Numbered from the stretch's first letter, positions 31,141 to 42,434 are shown. The stretch: DNA of 64,000 nucleotides from Azorinus chamasolen (GCA_963576725.1 OY755244.1:35752609-35816608), one strand, 5' to 3'. The notes: generated from the sequence alone by a model not told the origin. Made by a program: numbers and translations.

Positions 31141-31417
31141 AAAAAAATGACATTATAAATATTAATTTGTTTAATATTTATAATGGCAAATGAAACAGGA
31201 AGTTTTGGTAATGGCAGAAACTGTTCAGTCATATCTATATTATTCTATAAGCAAATAGAGCAGACCTTGATCAGACGTTTCCTACAGGATTGGGGTCTAC
31301 TCTGTTTGCAAAAGTGTTAAAAAGTCCTGTGGAACAAATGCTCTATTTATCACAATGGTTTCACAAAGTGACTTTTACAGAAGTGTCAAAAGGCGTCAAG
31401 ATGTGGGAATGGGTTAA
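31141..31417 (-). mobile_element. Type 1b fragment joined to a type 2 half
   Basis: 1b tail and hairpin (31248-31312), then GTCCTGTGGAACAAATGCTC begins a type 2 right half ending at TTAA 31414-31417. Both junctions fall near an apex. Confidence 0.65.
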
Positions 31418-31439
31418 ATTGAGTGTGGCCATATCACAG

Positions 31440-31860
31440 TCAAGTGACCCTAGGCTCTTTTGAGTACAGTCCTGGAATGAGCAAAAATTGTTTCAGCAGT
31501 TTTTATCCGATTAGGACCCAAATTTAATGAAATTGTGTGTGGTCATAATATCTCGAAGTGGCCCTTGCCATAGCCGAAAATAGCTATTTTAGTCTTGTCC
31601 AGTAACTAATTGTTTTTTTTCCAATCTTCACTAATCTTCATGAAAATGTGTAATGCCCCATCTGGCAAGATTGATAGCCAGTTAAATGAACCAATGCACT
31701 TCAGAGTTATGGCCCTTGAGTTAGTGAAACTTGACCATTATAGCCTTGTCCACTCTCTGACTCAATAGTTTCTATCATGGTTATATCTTGGATCAAGTTT
31801 GATTTCTATGTACATAGATTCAATCATTCAGGGGTTAGGTCCCTTTTTTATTAAAAAAAA
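31440..31860. repeat. Diverged interspersed repeat
   Basis: GTGTGGTCATAATATCTCGA and GAGTTATGGCCCTTGAGTTA resemble units of pearl-like arrays, but no clear tandem structure remains. Confidence 0.4.
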
Positions 31861-32076
31861 AGAAAGAAAAGAATAAAACTTTCATTGATCAGGATCCAAA
31901 CTGTTTGACTCTGATAATTATTTTGAAAACGTGCAGAAGAAAAATCTATTTTTGATAAATTTATAACAGCTATTTCTGAAGAATTCACAGACAATGCAAA
32001 ATTGTAGATTATTTGAATATGTTATACAAGTTTTTCAGTAAAATCTTCTTAGTATGACCACTCAAAAAAGTCTCAT

Positions 32077-32249
32077 TTAACCCTTTCCTCCATAAATACG
32101 CCTTTGTACACCTCTGTAAAAGTCATTTTTTGAAAACATTGTGATAGAGCAATTTGCTCCTTTATTAGGAGCAAATTATTTATTTATAACAATGGTTTCA
32201 GAACTACAAAATTCTAAAAAAATCCTTTTCTCCAGTTAATGCTCCTTTT
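32077..32249 (+). mobile_element. Type 2 TTAA-MITE truncated by PL2
   Basis: TTAA 32077-32080; rearranged hairpin. The tail stops at AATGCTCC + T run, where PL2 begins. Confidence 0.72.
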
Positions 32250-32705
32250 TAGCTGACCAGAGCACAAAGTGCTCAGGGTGAGCTTTTGTGATCGCATTAT
32301 GTCCGTCCGTCGGTGTGCGTCGTCCATCGTTCGTCGACAACAATTTGAACCTTTGAAAATCTTCTCTGAATCTACAAGATTCTCAGCTTTCATCTTTGGC
32401 ACATAGCATCATATTCAGGTCCTCTACAAAAGTTTTATAAATTATGCCCCTGGGGTCAAAATTGGCCCCACCCCAGGGCCCTGAGTGCCTTGATTTCTAT
32501 AGAAACATATAGTTAAACTTTGAAAATCTTCTCCTCTGAAAATGGAATGTTCTCAGCTGTCATATTTGGCACATAGCATGGTAATCAGGTCCTCTACAAA
32601 AGTTATATAAATTATATCCCTGGGGTCGAAATTGGCCCTACCCCAGGTGTGGCCAGTTTTCAACAGAAACATATAGTGAAAAATTTGAAAATCTTCTCCT
32701 GAAAA
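32250..32705 (+). repeat. Pearl-like element PL2, 3'-truncated
   Basis: Starts TTTTTAGCTGACCAGAGCAC, has a GTCCGTCCGTCGG tract and about two 165-bp units, then breaks off. Same family as PL1. Confidence 0.8.
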
Positions 32706-32805
32706 TTGATTCAATCTATATTTCATGAGCAAACAGAGAAGACTCTCATCTGATTTGGGTCTACTCTATTTGTTAAGGTGTTAAAATGCACTTTTATATG
32801 GTTAA
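32706..32805 (-). mobile_element. Type 1 TTAA-MITE fragment
   Basis: GCAAACAGAGAAGACTCTCATC ... GGGTCTACTCTATTTG with deleted apex. Confidence 0.6.
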
Positions 32806-32827
32806 GCTTTTGAGCAACTACAGAGTT

Positions 32828-33029
32828 TTAACCCTATCCTCCATAGGCTATTTTTAGACCCAAAATCTTTGAATGAATCTTCTGAAAAGGAGCATTTACT
32901 AGAGAAAAGGAAAATGTTAGAATTGTTTAGTATAGAAACCATTGTGATAAATAGAGCATTTGCTCAATGGTTTCAAGAAGTGACTATTACAGAGACGTAG
33001 AAAGGCGTATTTATGAAGGAAAGGGTTAA
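32828..33029 (-). mobile_element. Type 2 TTAA-MITE, right arm deleted
   Basis: TTAA at both ends; the hairpin is collapsed to GCATTTGCTCAATGGTTTC. Confidence 0.8.
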
Positions 33030-33090
33030 ACAGCTTGGATTGTGATGAGATGCCAAATTACTCAGTGTCTCACTGGAATCCAAGCTCCGC
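33026..33090 (+). mobile_element. Type 3 MITE fragment
   Basis: Shares TTAA 33026-33029; CAGCTTGGATTGTGATGAGA ... TCTCACTGGAATCCAAGCT. Confidence 0.6.
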
Positions 33091-33186
33091 AAGGTTAGGG
33101 GCAGGGCTCAAGCAAGAGGGCGATTTGGGAGAAAAAGTCTCCCTAACCCTGCTGACTTCTCCCTGTTTTGAACTGAGGGAGAAGTG

Positions 33187-33436
33187 TTAACCCTTCTCTT
33201 GCTGAATTTTAAAATACATTTCTCCTTCTTTACCCATGCCCTGTTGTATAATTACATATATCTTCACTGTGTACAAGTATTTCGCTGTGAAATCACTGCT
33301 GTGGAGTGCACTGGTTGCACAATCAACTTGTAAATAGTGCAGACCCTGATGAGACAGCTCCTGCAGGAGCTGTCTCATCTGGGTCTTCACTATTTACAGG
33401 TAGGTATATTGACGTGAATAGCAAGCGAAGGGTTAA
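33187..33436 (-). mobile_element. Type 4 TTAA-MITE, complete
   Basis: TTAA 33187-33190 and 33433-33436; ends CCCTTCTCTTGCT / AGCGAAGGG. Hairpin 33329-33398: TGTAAATAGTGCAGACCCTG with apex AGCTCCTGCAGGAGCT. The only copy of this type recognised; its left half is unlike types 1-3. Confidence 0.8.
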
Positions 33437-33599
33437 TATATAGAACATATAGTGAGATACAAATCAGGACCAAAACTTCTCCCTCAATACCACTAAACTT
33501 CTCCCTGGTGGAGAGTTCCAGCTTGAGAGTTCCAGGGGTTGATAACCTGCATGACAAATGAAATTTATTTACACAGTGAAAATCCAAGACTTTTAAATC

Positions 33600-33800
33600 T
33601 TTCCCTGTTGAAAATTCATGTATTTATTAGCAGAATTTTTATAATGACATATGTACACAGGATTGTTTGGTATTGGTAGAAACTGCACATATTTTCTTGG
33701 TAATGACAGAAACTATAGATTTAGATGCATACTGAATCATTAATTCTGTTTTCCTGTGTTAAAATCTATTTTTCCTTCACACAAATGCTCTTTCATGCCT
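33600..33800. mobile_element. Type 1b MITE pieces
   Basis: CCCTGTTGAAAATTCATGTA tail and GATATGTACACAGGATTGTT-like sequence; then a type 1 left arm at 33801 interrupted by the family G foldback. Confidence 0.5.
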
Positions 33801-33804
33801 TTGC

Positions 33805-33957
33805 AAACAGCAGTGACCAAGAGCAAGCTTTTGATTGGTCAGATTTGAGTTCTCAAGTTTTTGATTGGTCAGATTTGAGCCTTTGGCTCAAATCTGACCA
33901 ATCAAAAACTTGAGAACGAACTCGGACTCAACTAAAAGTTTTATAAGCATGGACCCA
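33805..33957. mobile_element. Foldback element (family G) inside a type 1 MITE
   Basis: Right arm CAACTAAAAGTTTTATAAGC ATGGACC. Inner palindrome GATTTGAGCCTTTGGCTCAAATC. The MITE left arm (GCAAACAG) and apex (GCTCCTATAGGAGC) lie on either side. The left foldback arm is truncated. Confidence 0.75.
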
Positions 33958-34239
33958 GACTGCTCCTATAGGAGCTGTCTGATCTGCTGGTCTGCCCTGT
34001 GTGCTTATGAAATAATGATAGATCTGACATTACAATTTCTAGCAATACCAAAAATTCACATGGACATGAATATTTAACAGATAAATCGCTAAACTGAAGA
34101 AATGCTAAAGCTATGCTTATAAATGAAGAGTTCTGCATGAGTTCAATACTATTTTACAAAAAACAGTTTGCATTAAAGAGGTTTTACTTCATAAATCGAG
34201 AGTTGTCAGTAGCATGTCGCCGTGCCATTCTGAACATAT

Positions 34240-34490
34240 TTAACCATTTCCCTGTTGTATATTTAGTCCAAATTTAAATACCTACTGAATATTCATGAAC
34301 AAAGTAGTTAAATGAAATATGAAAGGAAGCACATTGCAGCCATTTTAAAAACTAAAGAAATGCCTATCAAATTCCGTTAGCAAACAGCACATACCCTGAG
34401 CAGACGGCTCATATAAGAGCCGTCTGATCTGGGTCTTCTCTGTTTGCAAATGAGCGAAAAGGTGTTTATAAATATGAAGGAATGTGTTAA
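34240..34490 (-). mobile_element. Type 1a TTAA-MITE, complete
   Basis: TTAA at both ends; hairpin 34380-34447 with apex CTCATATAAGAG, a compensated change on both arms. Confidence 0.85.
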
Positions 34491-34659
34491 TTTTTCTGAC
34501 CCATATGCTATATCCGCTTCAAATAGTTTGGATCCAGATAAGACACATTATCTTATCTCCTACTAAATTCTTGTCATTCTATTGGTCAATTGAGGTTACT
34601 AAAATCCTTATCATGGCTTTGCAAGAGTTATTTCCCTTGCTTGACCATCCTTACAATTT

Positions 34660-35352
34660 TAAACAAGAGGGGCAATAACTCCAAAGTTATCAAGGGAAGA
34701 CAATTCAAAAATCCCAGTTGTACAACAACTCATGCTGGTCGACATTCCTGTGAAGTTTGGTGACTCTAGCCCTAGTGGTTTCAGACATATGCATGACACT
34801 AAGTAAAGTTTGTCTAATTTTAAGTCATCAGGGGCGGTAACTCCAAAGTTAACAGGGGGAGACAATTAAAAAAACCAAGAGCAAAACAACTCATGCTTGT
34901 GAACAATCCTGTGAAGTTTGATGACTCTAGCCCTACTGGTTTCAGAGATACGCGCGACAAAAAGTTTGTATAAATTTAAGTATTCATATCAGGGGCAATA
35001 ACTCAAGAATTATCAGGGGGAGACAATTCAAAAACCATAGGTGCACAACAACTCATGCTGGTTAACATTCCTGTGAAGTTTGGTGACTAGTACAAGCGGT
35101 TTCAGAGATACGCGCGACACAAAGTTTTTCTAATTTTAAGTCATCAGGGGCAATAACTCCAAAATTATCAGGGGGAGATAATTCAAAAAACCCAGGTGCA
35201 CAACAACTCATGCTGGTGAACATTCCTGTGAAGTTTGGTGACTCTAGCCCAACTGGTTTCAGAGATACGCGCGACACAAGTTTGGGACGGACGGACAGAC
35301 AGACAACTCTGGCAAAAACAATATATCTCCCCATAAATGGGGGAGACATAAT
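34660..35352. repeat. Pearl-like element PL3 with ~160-bp units
   Basis: About four units with GGGGCAATAACTCCAAA and CAACAACTCATGCTGGT, followed by GGACGGACGGACAGACAGAC, then palindromic CTCCCCATAAATGGGGGAG at the end. Confidence 0.8.
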
Positions 35353-35394
35353 TAGCTTGTTTGCAGATCCCCAGATAAGGTGTATTTCGAGAAC

Positions 35395-35510
35395 TAAAAC
35401 CGTGATGCCTCAATCTAACCCTATGTTGTGACCACTCTTTAGAATCGTCACAAAGTGACGATTCTAAAGAGTGGTCACAACATAGGGTTTGGTGGAGGCA
35501 TAAATAAAAT
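35395..35510. mobile_element. Palindromic MITE (family H7), complete arms
   Basis: CCCTATGTTGTGACCACTCT mirrored by AGAGTGGTCACAACATAGGG; loop CGTCACAAAGTGACG. Confidence 0.85.
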
Positions 35511-36103
35511 ACGACGGAAAAAGTTGTTTCTGTAGCGTTGTTGTTTCGGAAACAGTGACATACGTTGTTGTAAGGAGGGAATCGTTATTGAGAGGGTCGT
35601 TGTAGGGAGGGAGCACTGTAGTCACAAATAGCAGATGCGCAAGACACAATTTTAATGTGTTTACGGTTAGCCATTGTAGAATTATCTCCCCCTGAACTTT
35701 GAATATTTTTTGGCCTTTTTGCATGAAACATGGGGAGTTGGTGTCACAAACTCCTCCTTCATTTTCAAACTTCAAATTGATACTTGCCATACATACTAAA
35801 CACGAATAGGATATGTGCAAGACACAATTTTCCTGTGTTTGGTGTTAGCCATTACAGAATTTTCTCTATTTGAACTTTGGGTATTTTTGTTATTTGGTCC
35901 TGTTACATGTTCAAAACTTGGATTTGCAATCAAGGCTGCCGTGTGGGGGTATTCATCACCTTTAGTGATAGTTCTAGTTTATTCTGCTCTTATTGTAATA
36001 TCAAGTTAATTCTCTTGTTTTCCCACGGAAAGCCATACATGTAGGTCTTTGATGCAAACATGCATGTAAATACTTGAAATTAGGGGTAGTCAGTGTGATA
36101 ATT
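35511..36103. repeat. Unassigned region with a ~90-bp direct duplication
   Basis: GCAAGACACAATTTTAATGTG (35638) and GCAAGACACAATTTTCCTGTG (35817) begin two diverged copies that both reach TTAGCCATT and GAACTTTG. No domain recognised in the short ORFs. Confidence 0.5.
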
Positions 36104-36105
36104 TC

Positions 36106-36211
36106 GTTATGCAGTGCTTAGTGTCCCATATAAGTATTTGATTCGCCTCGTCCCTTATGAATATTTGGTGGCAGTGTAAGTCCATATTAGGGACACTAAG
36201 CACTGCATAAC
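36106..36211. mobile_element. 106-bp MITE with 22-bp terminal inverted repeat
   Basis: GTTATGCAGTGCTTAGTGTC and its complement at 36192-36211. One copy seen. Confidence 0.7.
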
Positions 36212-36285
36212 TAATAATGTAACTTGGCGATATGACGCAGTGTAACTTGGCGTCTCATCATGGTCTTAGCTGTTCGACACTCTGA

Positions 36286-36530
36286 ATATGTCCAGGAAGG
36301 ATGTGTTTGTATCGAGTTTTATGGCGCTTTAACGGTCATATCGCGACGTCCAGCGCACTACAAGTGGAGGAAGACCCCAGATGTCTTTTCCGTGCACAGA
36401 ACAAATTCAATTGATTCGTGTACAGGAAATCACTCAGGTAGAACCACCGAACTACCACAAGACAACTGGAAGGCTTCCTGACGTGATGTCTAGACCAGGA
36501 TTCGAACTACAGCGGTGAGGAATTTGTGGA
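36286..36530 (-). mobile_element. tRNA-type SINE, core and 3' region in antisense
   Basis: GTATCGAGTTTTATGGCGCT ... AAGTGGAGGAAGACCCC ... GTAGAACCACCGA ... CTAGACCAGGATTCGAACTA. The last motif is a B-box (GTTCGAATCC) on the minus strand. The core resembles MESC-type bivalve SINEs from memory. Confidence 0.6.
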
Positions 36531-36596
36531 GAGGCTCTGCAAACTACTGAATAATTTCTGTTGGGGTTTAAAGATCCATACAGACAACTCTTGGTA

Positions 36597-36668
36597 CGTT
36601 TGCAAATAGAGTAGACCCGGGCCAGACAACTCCTGTATGAACTGTTTGACCAGAGTCTGTTCTGTTTG
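36597..36668. repeat. Type 1 hairpin
   Basis: GTTTGCAAATAGAGTAGACC ... CAGAGTCTGTTCTGTTTGC, apex CTCCTGTATGAA. Confidence 0.65.
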
Positions 36669-36782
36669 CTAATAATATAGATCGGATTCTGAAGTCTCTG
36701 TCACAACCAAAAATGTTAGTGTAATTCTTGTTGTGTTCTTGTGTCCGTACGAGCTTAGAAACCTATTTATATAAAAAGTTGA

Positions 36783-38260
36783 CATTTTTGGTTCATTTCG
36801 TTTCGCTCAATTTCGAAGGTACGTAACTCCCAAAATACAAACATGAATCCAATTAACGCATTGCCCCCTAGTGACGCATTTTTGCGCCTCTACAAAATTC
36901 ACATTGTGATAAATAGAGCATTTGCTCCTATAGGAGCAAATGCTCTATTTATCACAATGGTTTCAAATTACAAAAATCTAAAAAAAAATCCTTTTCTCTT
37001 GGTAATGCACCTTTTCGGTAGATTAATTAAAAAACGTTGGATCTAAAGATGGCCTAGGAGAAAATGAGTTAAAGGGACAAACCTGGTAAATTTTTCGTCC
37101 ATTAGTCCTCGATAACATTTTTATTTGGCGTGATAACTCATTTCTGAGTTTAAATTTCCAATTAGCATACCAAATACATGCGAATTTGTACAAAATTTGA
37201 GACAAAAAGTTTTATTTAGTTGGGGGGGGGGGGGGGGGTGGGGGGGGGGAGGGGCAAACAATTTTTTTGTCCATTAATCACAAATTACTTTTTTCTGATG
37301 TGATAACTCAATTCTGACTTTAGATATGCACTCAGCATACCGAAATACATATACATGTAATATGCGAATTTGAAGAAAAGCGGAGACCTATTATTTGGAC
37401 ATTTTTCGACCATTTATCATGACTTTCTTTATCTGAGGTGACAACTCAATTAGAGAACTGATTTTAGATATGCACTCAGCATACCAAAATACATAAACTA
37501 TGTGAATTTAATCAAAATCGGAGACAAAAAAATTTTTATGGGGATTTTTTTTTGGAAAAAGCCCATGGACTAACCCCATTATTTACCAATAACTTTTTTA
37601 TCTGATGTGATAACTCAATTCCGACTTCAGATATGCACTCAGCATACCGAAATACATAAAATATGTGAATTTGAACAAAATCGGAGACAAAAACTTTTTT
37701 TTTTAAAAAACCCAAGAAGGGTACATTTTTCGTCCATTAATCATCAATAACTTTTTTATCTGATGTGATAACTCAATTCTGATTTCAAATCTGCACTCAG
37801 CATACCAAAACACATAAAATATGTGAATATGAACAAAATCGGAGACAAAAAGGGTTTTTTTGGAGAAAAAAACTTTTTGTCTCCAATTTTGTTCAAATTC
37901 ACATATTTTATGTAGTTTGGTGTACTGAGTTCAGGTCTGAAATCAAAAGTGAGTTATCACATCAAATATAAACGTAATTGGTGATTTAAAAATTAAGTTA
38001 GTCCAGGGGCTTTTTCCAAAAAAAATAAGTTGTCCCCGATTTTGTTCATATTCACATATTTTGTGTATTTTGGTGTGCTGAGTGCATATCTGAAATCAGA
38101 ATTGAGTTATCACATCAGATAAAAACGTTATTGATGATTTATTGACGAAAAAACCAACCCTTGAAAAACAGAAGTTTCCGATGTTCCCCTTTAACTAGAT
38201 TCAAGCATGTATTATGGGAGTTACGTACCTTCGCATTTGAGCAAAAAATGAACGAAAATG
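36783..38260. mobile_element. 1.48-kb inverted-repeat element with internal tandem units
   Basis: Ends contain CGAAGGTACGTAACTCCC (left) and GGGAGTTACGTACCTTCG (right), within about 65-bp terminal inverted repeats. Inside are roughly five ~150-bp direct units (GTGATAACTCAATTCTGACTT ... AAAATCGGAGACAAAAA) followed by about two in inverted orientation. It contains a nested type 2 MITE and a G-rich run (37223-37255). Confidence 0.78.
36853..37072 (+). mobile_element. Type 2 TTAA-MITE, nested
   Basis: TTAA at both ends; hairpin 36902-36959, apex CTCCTATAGGAG. Confidence 0.82.
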
Positions 38261-38269
38261 GTGACTTGG

Positions 38270-38385
38270 TGTAACAATAACTCGCCGTCTCATCAGCATC
38301 CAAACTGTTTGAGGCCCTGTTTATCTTTTTATAAAGACATTGAACAAACGTCCAGCAGACGACAATTCTGGCACTGAAAGTAAAA
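38270..38385 (-). mobile_element. Type 3 TTAA-MITE fragment
   Basis: CGCCGTCTCATCAGCATCCAAACTG right arm, then AGCAGACGACAATTCTGGCA. Confidence 0.5.
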
Positions 38386-38419
38386 TAGGTTAGCTTTTTT
38401 TCATTTTTCTTTTTGTTCT

Positions 38420-38572
38420 CAGTAATTACTATTAAGCTTGATTAAGATTGATATAAAAAAAAATAGTATACGCAATAATTAATAATACCACTGAAAAAAA
38501 GTGAAATAATTATTAAAGGGAGGTAATCAAGGAGCGACATTGAACTACTAAAATACGTCCGTGAACAGAGTA
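38420..38572 (+). repeat. Repeat shared with 47750-47930
   Basis: GACATTGAACTACTAAAATACGTCCGTGA here matches GACATTGAACTGCTAAAATGCGTTCGTGA there (read in part), same orientation. Confidence 0.6.
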
Positions 38573-38699
38573 CTATACAGGGCCGTACCCAGAAAATTCT
38601 TGCTGGGGGGCCTAGGTGGGGAGGGCACGGGAGGGGTGTGTCCTCCCGGTAGCCGATTTTTTTTTGGTTTGCCACATTGAATAGTGCAATTTCCTGCTA

Positions 38700-39795
38700 T
38701 CTGAATCACTCTATCAAGATATAATTTATGTTATAATATAGGAAATCAGTTCCGTTTACACCTTGGTTTCAGTGTATAGACTTACAGACGGATATGTGTT
38801 CATGATTGTTTTTCCATTGACAGACAGACGTGATCTTGGTTAAGGCTTTTTTGCCATTGACACAAAGACAGACAGACAGACATGTGACCATGTCTAAAGA
38901 TTTTTGCCATCGACAGACAGGCATACAGACATATGAAAAAAAAATTCTGTAAGAATAAATAACTGAAATGCAAATACTGTATATAGATAATTTTGTTTTT
39001 CTGAACATTACCAAATTATATACAAAAAAGCAAAATATCCAAATAAATATACACTCAACTAACCATAGCATCACAATGGGTTCTTTCTTCTAAATGTGAA
39101 AATAACCCTGATCAAAACTACAAACATGAAAAGTTACAGTTTAATAGGAGGGCCATGGTGGCCCTTAATCGCTCACCTGGCAGGGCTTTTTTTCTATATA
39201 ACAGATACTCGCGATTTCCTTTAAAATCATATGCAGTTTTCTCCTAAAAATGGGGTTACCTCAGTTTTTTTCTCCAATTGGCAAACTGCGCTTGATTGTT
39301 TCCCCTTATTAGCCATTTTTACTATATAAAAGCGGGTAGCAATTTTTCCCCTTCAACTGAAAAAACTGCCTGCCTGGTTATAACAGATTTATTTATACAA
39401 TGAAAAAGGTATTTCATTTTGTTTTATTTTACAATAACAGTTTCAGGGCTTTTTTAGCCGATTTTATAGCCCTTATTCGGCTATATCCCCTTTTTGGAGC
39501 AAAATTCCCAATCTCAAGTCACCAAAAAAATGAATGAAAAACGTTAACAAACCTCGATTTATTCAGTACAAACTAGCTATTGATCAATGTCAGTAAAACG
39601 CTTATCGGTCGAAGTGTATACTGCTTTTTGTAGCAAGATATGCTTAATAACGTTTTGAAATGTCACCCCCTCGTCTTAATTTTTCGACAATGTTTGTGAA
39701 CAACGTAGCAATTTGCATTTTGACACGACTGGTTCCTGAATAATTTATTTGCTCCAGTATATAGCGAAAACCGGAACCAACTCGTGATTACGTAA
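38700..39795. other. No gene; low-complexity and repeat scraps
   Basis: (CAGA)-rich tracts at 38820-38930. AGGAGGGCCATGGTGGCCCT then CGCTCACCTG at 39147-39180 is a pearl-like end in reverse orientation. Two copies of CAGGGCTTTTTT lie at 39182 and 39443. Confidence 0.4.
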
Positions 39796-39803
39796 TTCGG
39801 GTG

Positions 39804-39919
39804 CACTGGCACCTGATCGAAAATAGTTTATTTATAGCAACTAGTACATTAATACACTACGTTATATGTTATAACTATTATATTACACAACTATATTCTG
39901 TTTCGATCAAGTGCCAGTG
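39804..39919. mobile_element. 116-bp MITE with 8-bp duplication
   Basis: Ends CACTGGCACCTGATCGAAA / TTTCGATCAAGTGCCAGTG with TTCGGGTG on both sides (39796-39803, 39920-39927). The 8-bp duplication fits hAT-type elements. Confidence 0.85.
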
Positions 39920-40199
39920 TTCGGGTGTTCTCCGCGGGGGATTCTCCTGATTGGACCATACCAAAATAGGCCAAGCGTGGATCACAGCGTGACAGGTCTG
40001 AACTAACAGATAATCTCTTCCAGGGAGGAAAATATCGGTCACTAAAAAGTGCCTTGGTGAAATTTCAAAACGGTAGATTTAGCTGAAAACCACGAAGTAA
40101 ATACAGACGGAGTAGCATCGAGTCGATCTGGTCAAATATGTTGTCGTTCAAAATTAATCAACCAATCAGAGCGCAGCATCTTATTGTTGACGAAGGACG

Positions 40200-40295
40200 C
40201 CATTGAGGAAAAGGCGTGAAATTGCTCGCAAATTTAAGACGATTTCACCTGTATTGAAGTCTCGAATCGATAGATTTTTTGTGTGAAAGTGTTTG
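40200..40295 (+). other. Candidate non-coding first exon
   Basis: CG-containing sequence ending TGTTTG|GTAAGT, a strong donor, 95 bp before the acceptor of the next exon. The transcription start cannot be placed. Confidence 0.45.
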
Positions 40296-40411
40296 GTAAG
40301 TATTACTTTCTTTCATGGGTCCTTGTTTATGGTGCAAAATATTTTAGTTGATGTTTTTTTTGGAGGCGGAAATGAACCTGTTATTTTCAGTGCGTCTGAA
40401 CTGTTGACAAA

Positions 40412-42434
40412 ATGGCGGCAATGGTCGAAAAAATTAGTTTAGCTTTCATATGGTTTGATAATAAAAGTAAGTTTATTGAAATATGTGGTTGCTTATACTT
40501 AGTCCAGTGCTTCTGAAGACTATGGACTAATGCATGGTCCATATTTAATCGAAATTTGTGTAGAGATTACGTGTAAACTTAGCTGTGAAAATGACGAATT
40601 TTAGCTATATTGCCATTTCACTGAGGATCGCTTTCCTAATACCGTGGAATCGGGAAACACTAAGGCTTACTTCTCGTATATTATTTTCATTCAACGTGAG
40701 TTGTGATGAAATACAAATATGTTGAATTAATGCATGGTATATTTTTTTAAACGATTAATTGGACGATACTCGTATAATCGTTGATTGAAAAAGAGCTATG
40801 TACAGTCAAATTTTAAAAGTGGTTTTGAAAAAAATACCATAGAATTTATATATTGTTTGTGACAAATGAGTAATTATTTTCAGTTAGCAAGTGTGGAAAA
40901 GGAACCTAAATAGTCTGTGTTCAGTAAACAGAGCAGACCCCCTGATCAAACAGTCTCTTTTTGAGCAATCTGATATGAATAGCAAAGGTGTTATATTCTG
41001 TTAATTTGTGAATGCTGGAATGGTCCATCATTGTTTAACTGTAGATTTTATTCATTATAATTATAAGACTTATATTTGCTAGATTATTTTGCTTAATAAA
41101 CAGTGAAGATTCTGATCAGAGGGTTGTTTTTTAGCTATTGTGTCATTTTTACCGCACACAGTCTGGGTCTACAGTGTTTTAAATGTCAGTTCTCTTGATT
41201 CCTGCGTTCAAAGATTTTAACAATACAAAGTAACAAATTAGATTGCATGAAAATAAATTGTTTAGACATTTTGAGACTATATTATTACATTACCAACCCA
41301 GCCTAAATACTGCTAATTTGCAGAATAGACCTAGGAAACGATCAAATGTGCCAGATGGTCATTAAACCCCCTATGTTATCAGCAGTGGACAAGGGTCAGT
41401 GATCACACATGCACTGCCATCTATCACACACTTCCTTATCAACAAAGCAATTAATTATTACGCAACAGGAAAGCTTTCAAATGAGACAAATACCAAACAA
41501 TGTGCCAATTATCTAAAGTTCTGATTTGTTATTTTTCCAAAAATAGAAAAAAAACTATTCTGACTAATTAGATCTATAGTTAGGCATAATTAAACCCCAA
41601 CGATTGAGATCTATTTAAAAAAAATAGACAATGGTGAATTCTAGTTCAAAAGATAGTTTAGATTTATATGATCTAGATCTATCCTAAAACACTTAAACTG
41701 GATCTGCTACGGTACTGTACATCCATTTTACAACACATAAATGACTCCAACGGGACGGTATATCTTAATTAATATCTAGATCTTCTTAAAATAGAACGAG
41801 AATTAAAATTTTAAATGCTGTTGATCTAAAGTATTCGACATATCAGGTGTGTCCAACAAATAAAGAAATCTCCCAATTCCGAAAAGTTCAGTTGGAAATT
41901 TATACGGGCATTCCTTTAAGCCTCATATAAACCTGTTTTTACGCATTTGCAAATGGAGTAGACCCAGGTCAGACGGCTCCTATAGGAGTTGTCTGACCAG
42001 GGTCTGCTCTGTTTGCTTATGGAATTTGAAAGATCTGTTTCTTTATTTTTTTTTAAATGGCTACCATGTTCCACCTTCGGTTATAACTGTTTTGTCCTTG
42101 AATATTCAGTAGGTATTGAAATTTGGAATAAACATAGAATAGGGAAAGGGTTAAAAGGGTATGGTACTCCATATACCCAGATCAGCCTTCTTCTAAGGTG
42201 TTAGACCTGATCAGTCTTCAAAATTTGACTATTTCCCAGCTTGAAAAACAATGTTGATCTGGATATGCCTTTCGGATACAGTGATCTGGGGGTATACCGT
42301 TTGTAGTGCTGTAAGACATATTTTCTTAAATAATTTTGTTTCTTGTTTCAGACACACCAGAATCGGACACTTTCCTGGCAGAATTGTTGTCACCCACATT
42401 CTTTCTGTTAGACGACGAAAGTCTGAATATATAA
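40412..42434 (+). CDS. Candidate small spliced protein, 45 residues
   Basis: Coding parts 40412-40466 and 42352-42434. The start sits in ACAAAATGGCGGC, a good Kozak context that also matches the YY1 motif common at metazoan start sites. Acceptor TTATTTTCAG (40381-40390), donor AAAA|GTAAGT, acceptor TTGTTTCAG. The joined product starts MAAMVEKISLAFIWFDNK and ends LLDDESLNI before TAA. I do not recognise the family. A later acceptor (CTCTTTACAG near 42970) means the true 3' end may differ. It lies inside the putative 6-kb element, so it could be a captured host gene 5' end or a real local gene. Type 1 MITEs occupy its intron. Confidence 0.4.
40467..41915 (+). other. Intron-like region, decayed type 1 pieces only
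   Basis: AACAGAGCAGACCCCCTGAT at 40929 and AACAGTGAAGATTCTGATCA with AGTCTGGGTCTACAGTGTTT (41099-41183). Nothing else recognised. Confidence 0.4.
41916..42154 (+). mobile_element. Type 1a TTAA-MITE
   Basis: TTAA 41916-41919 and 42151-42154; hairpin 41949-42016. Confidence 0.85.

Noticed and set aside
36260..36481. 73-residue ORF and its look-alike at 59939-60256
   Set aside because: Both share YKWRK...DxFSV because they overlie the same SINE core.
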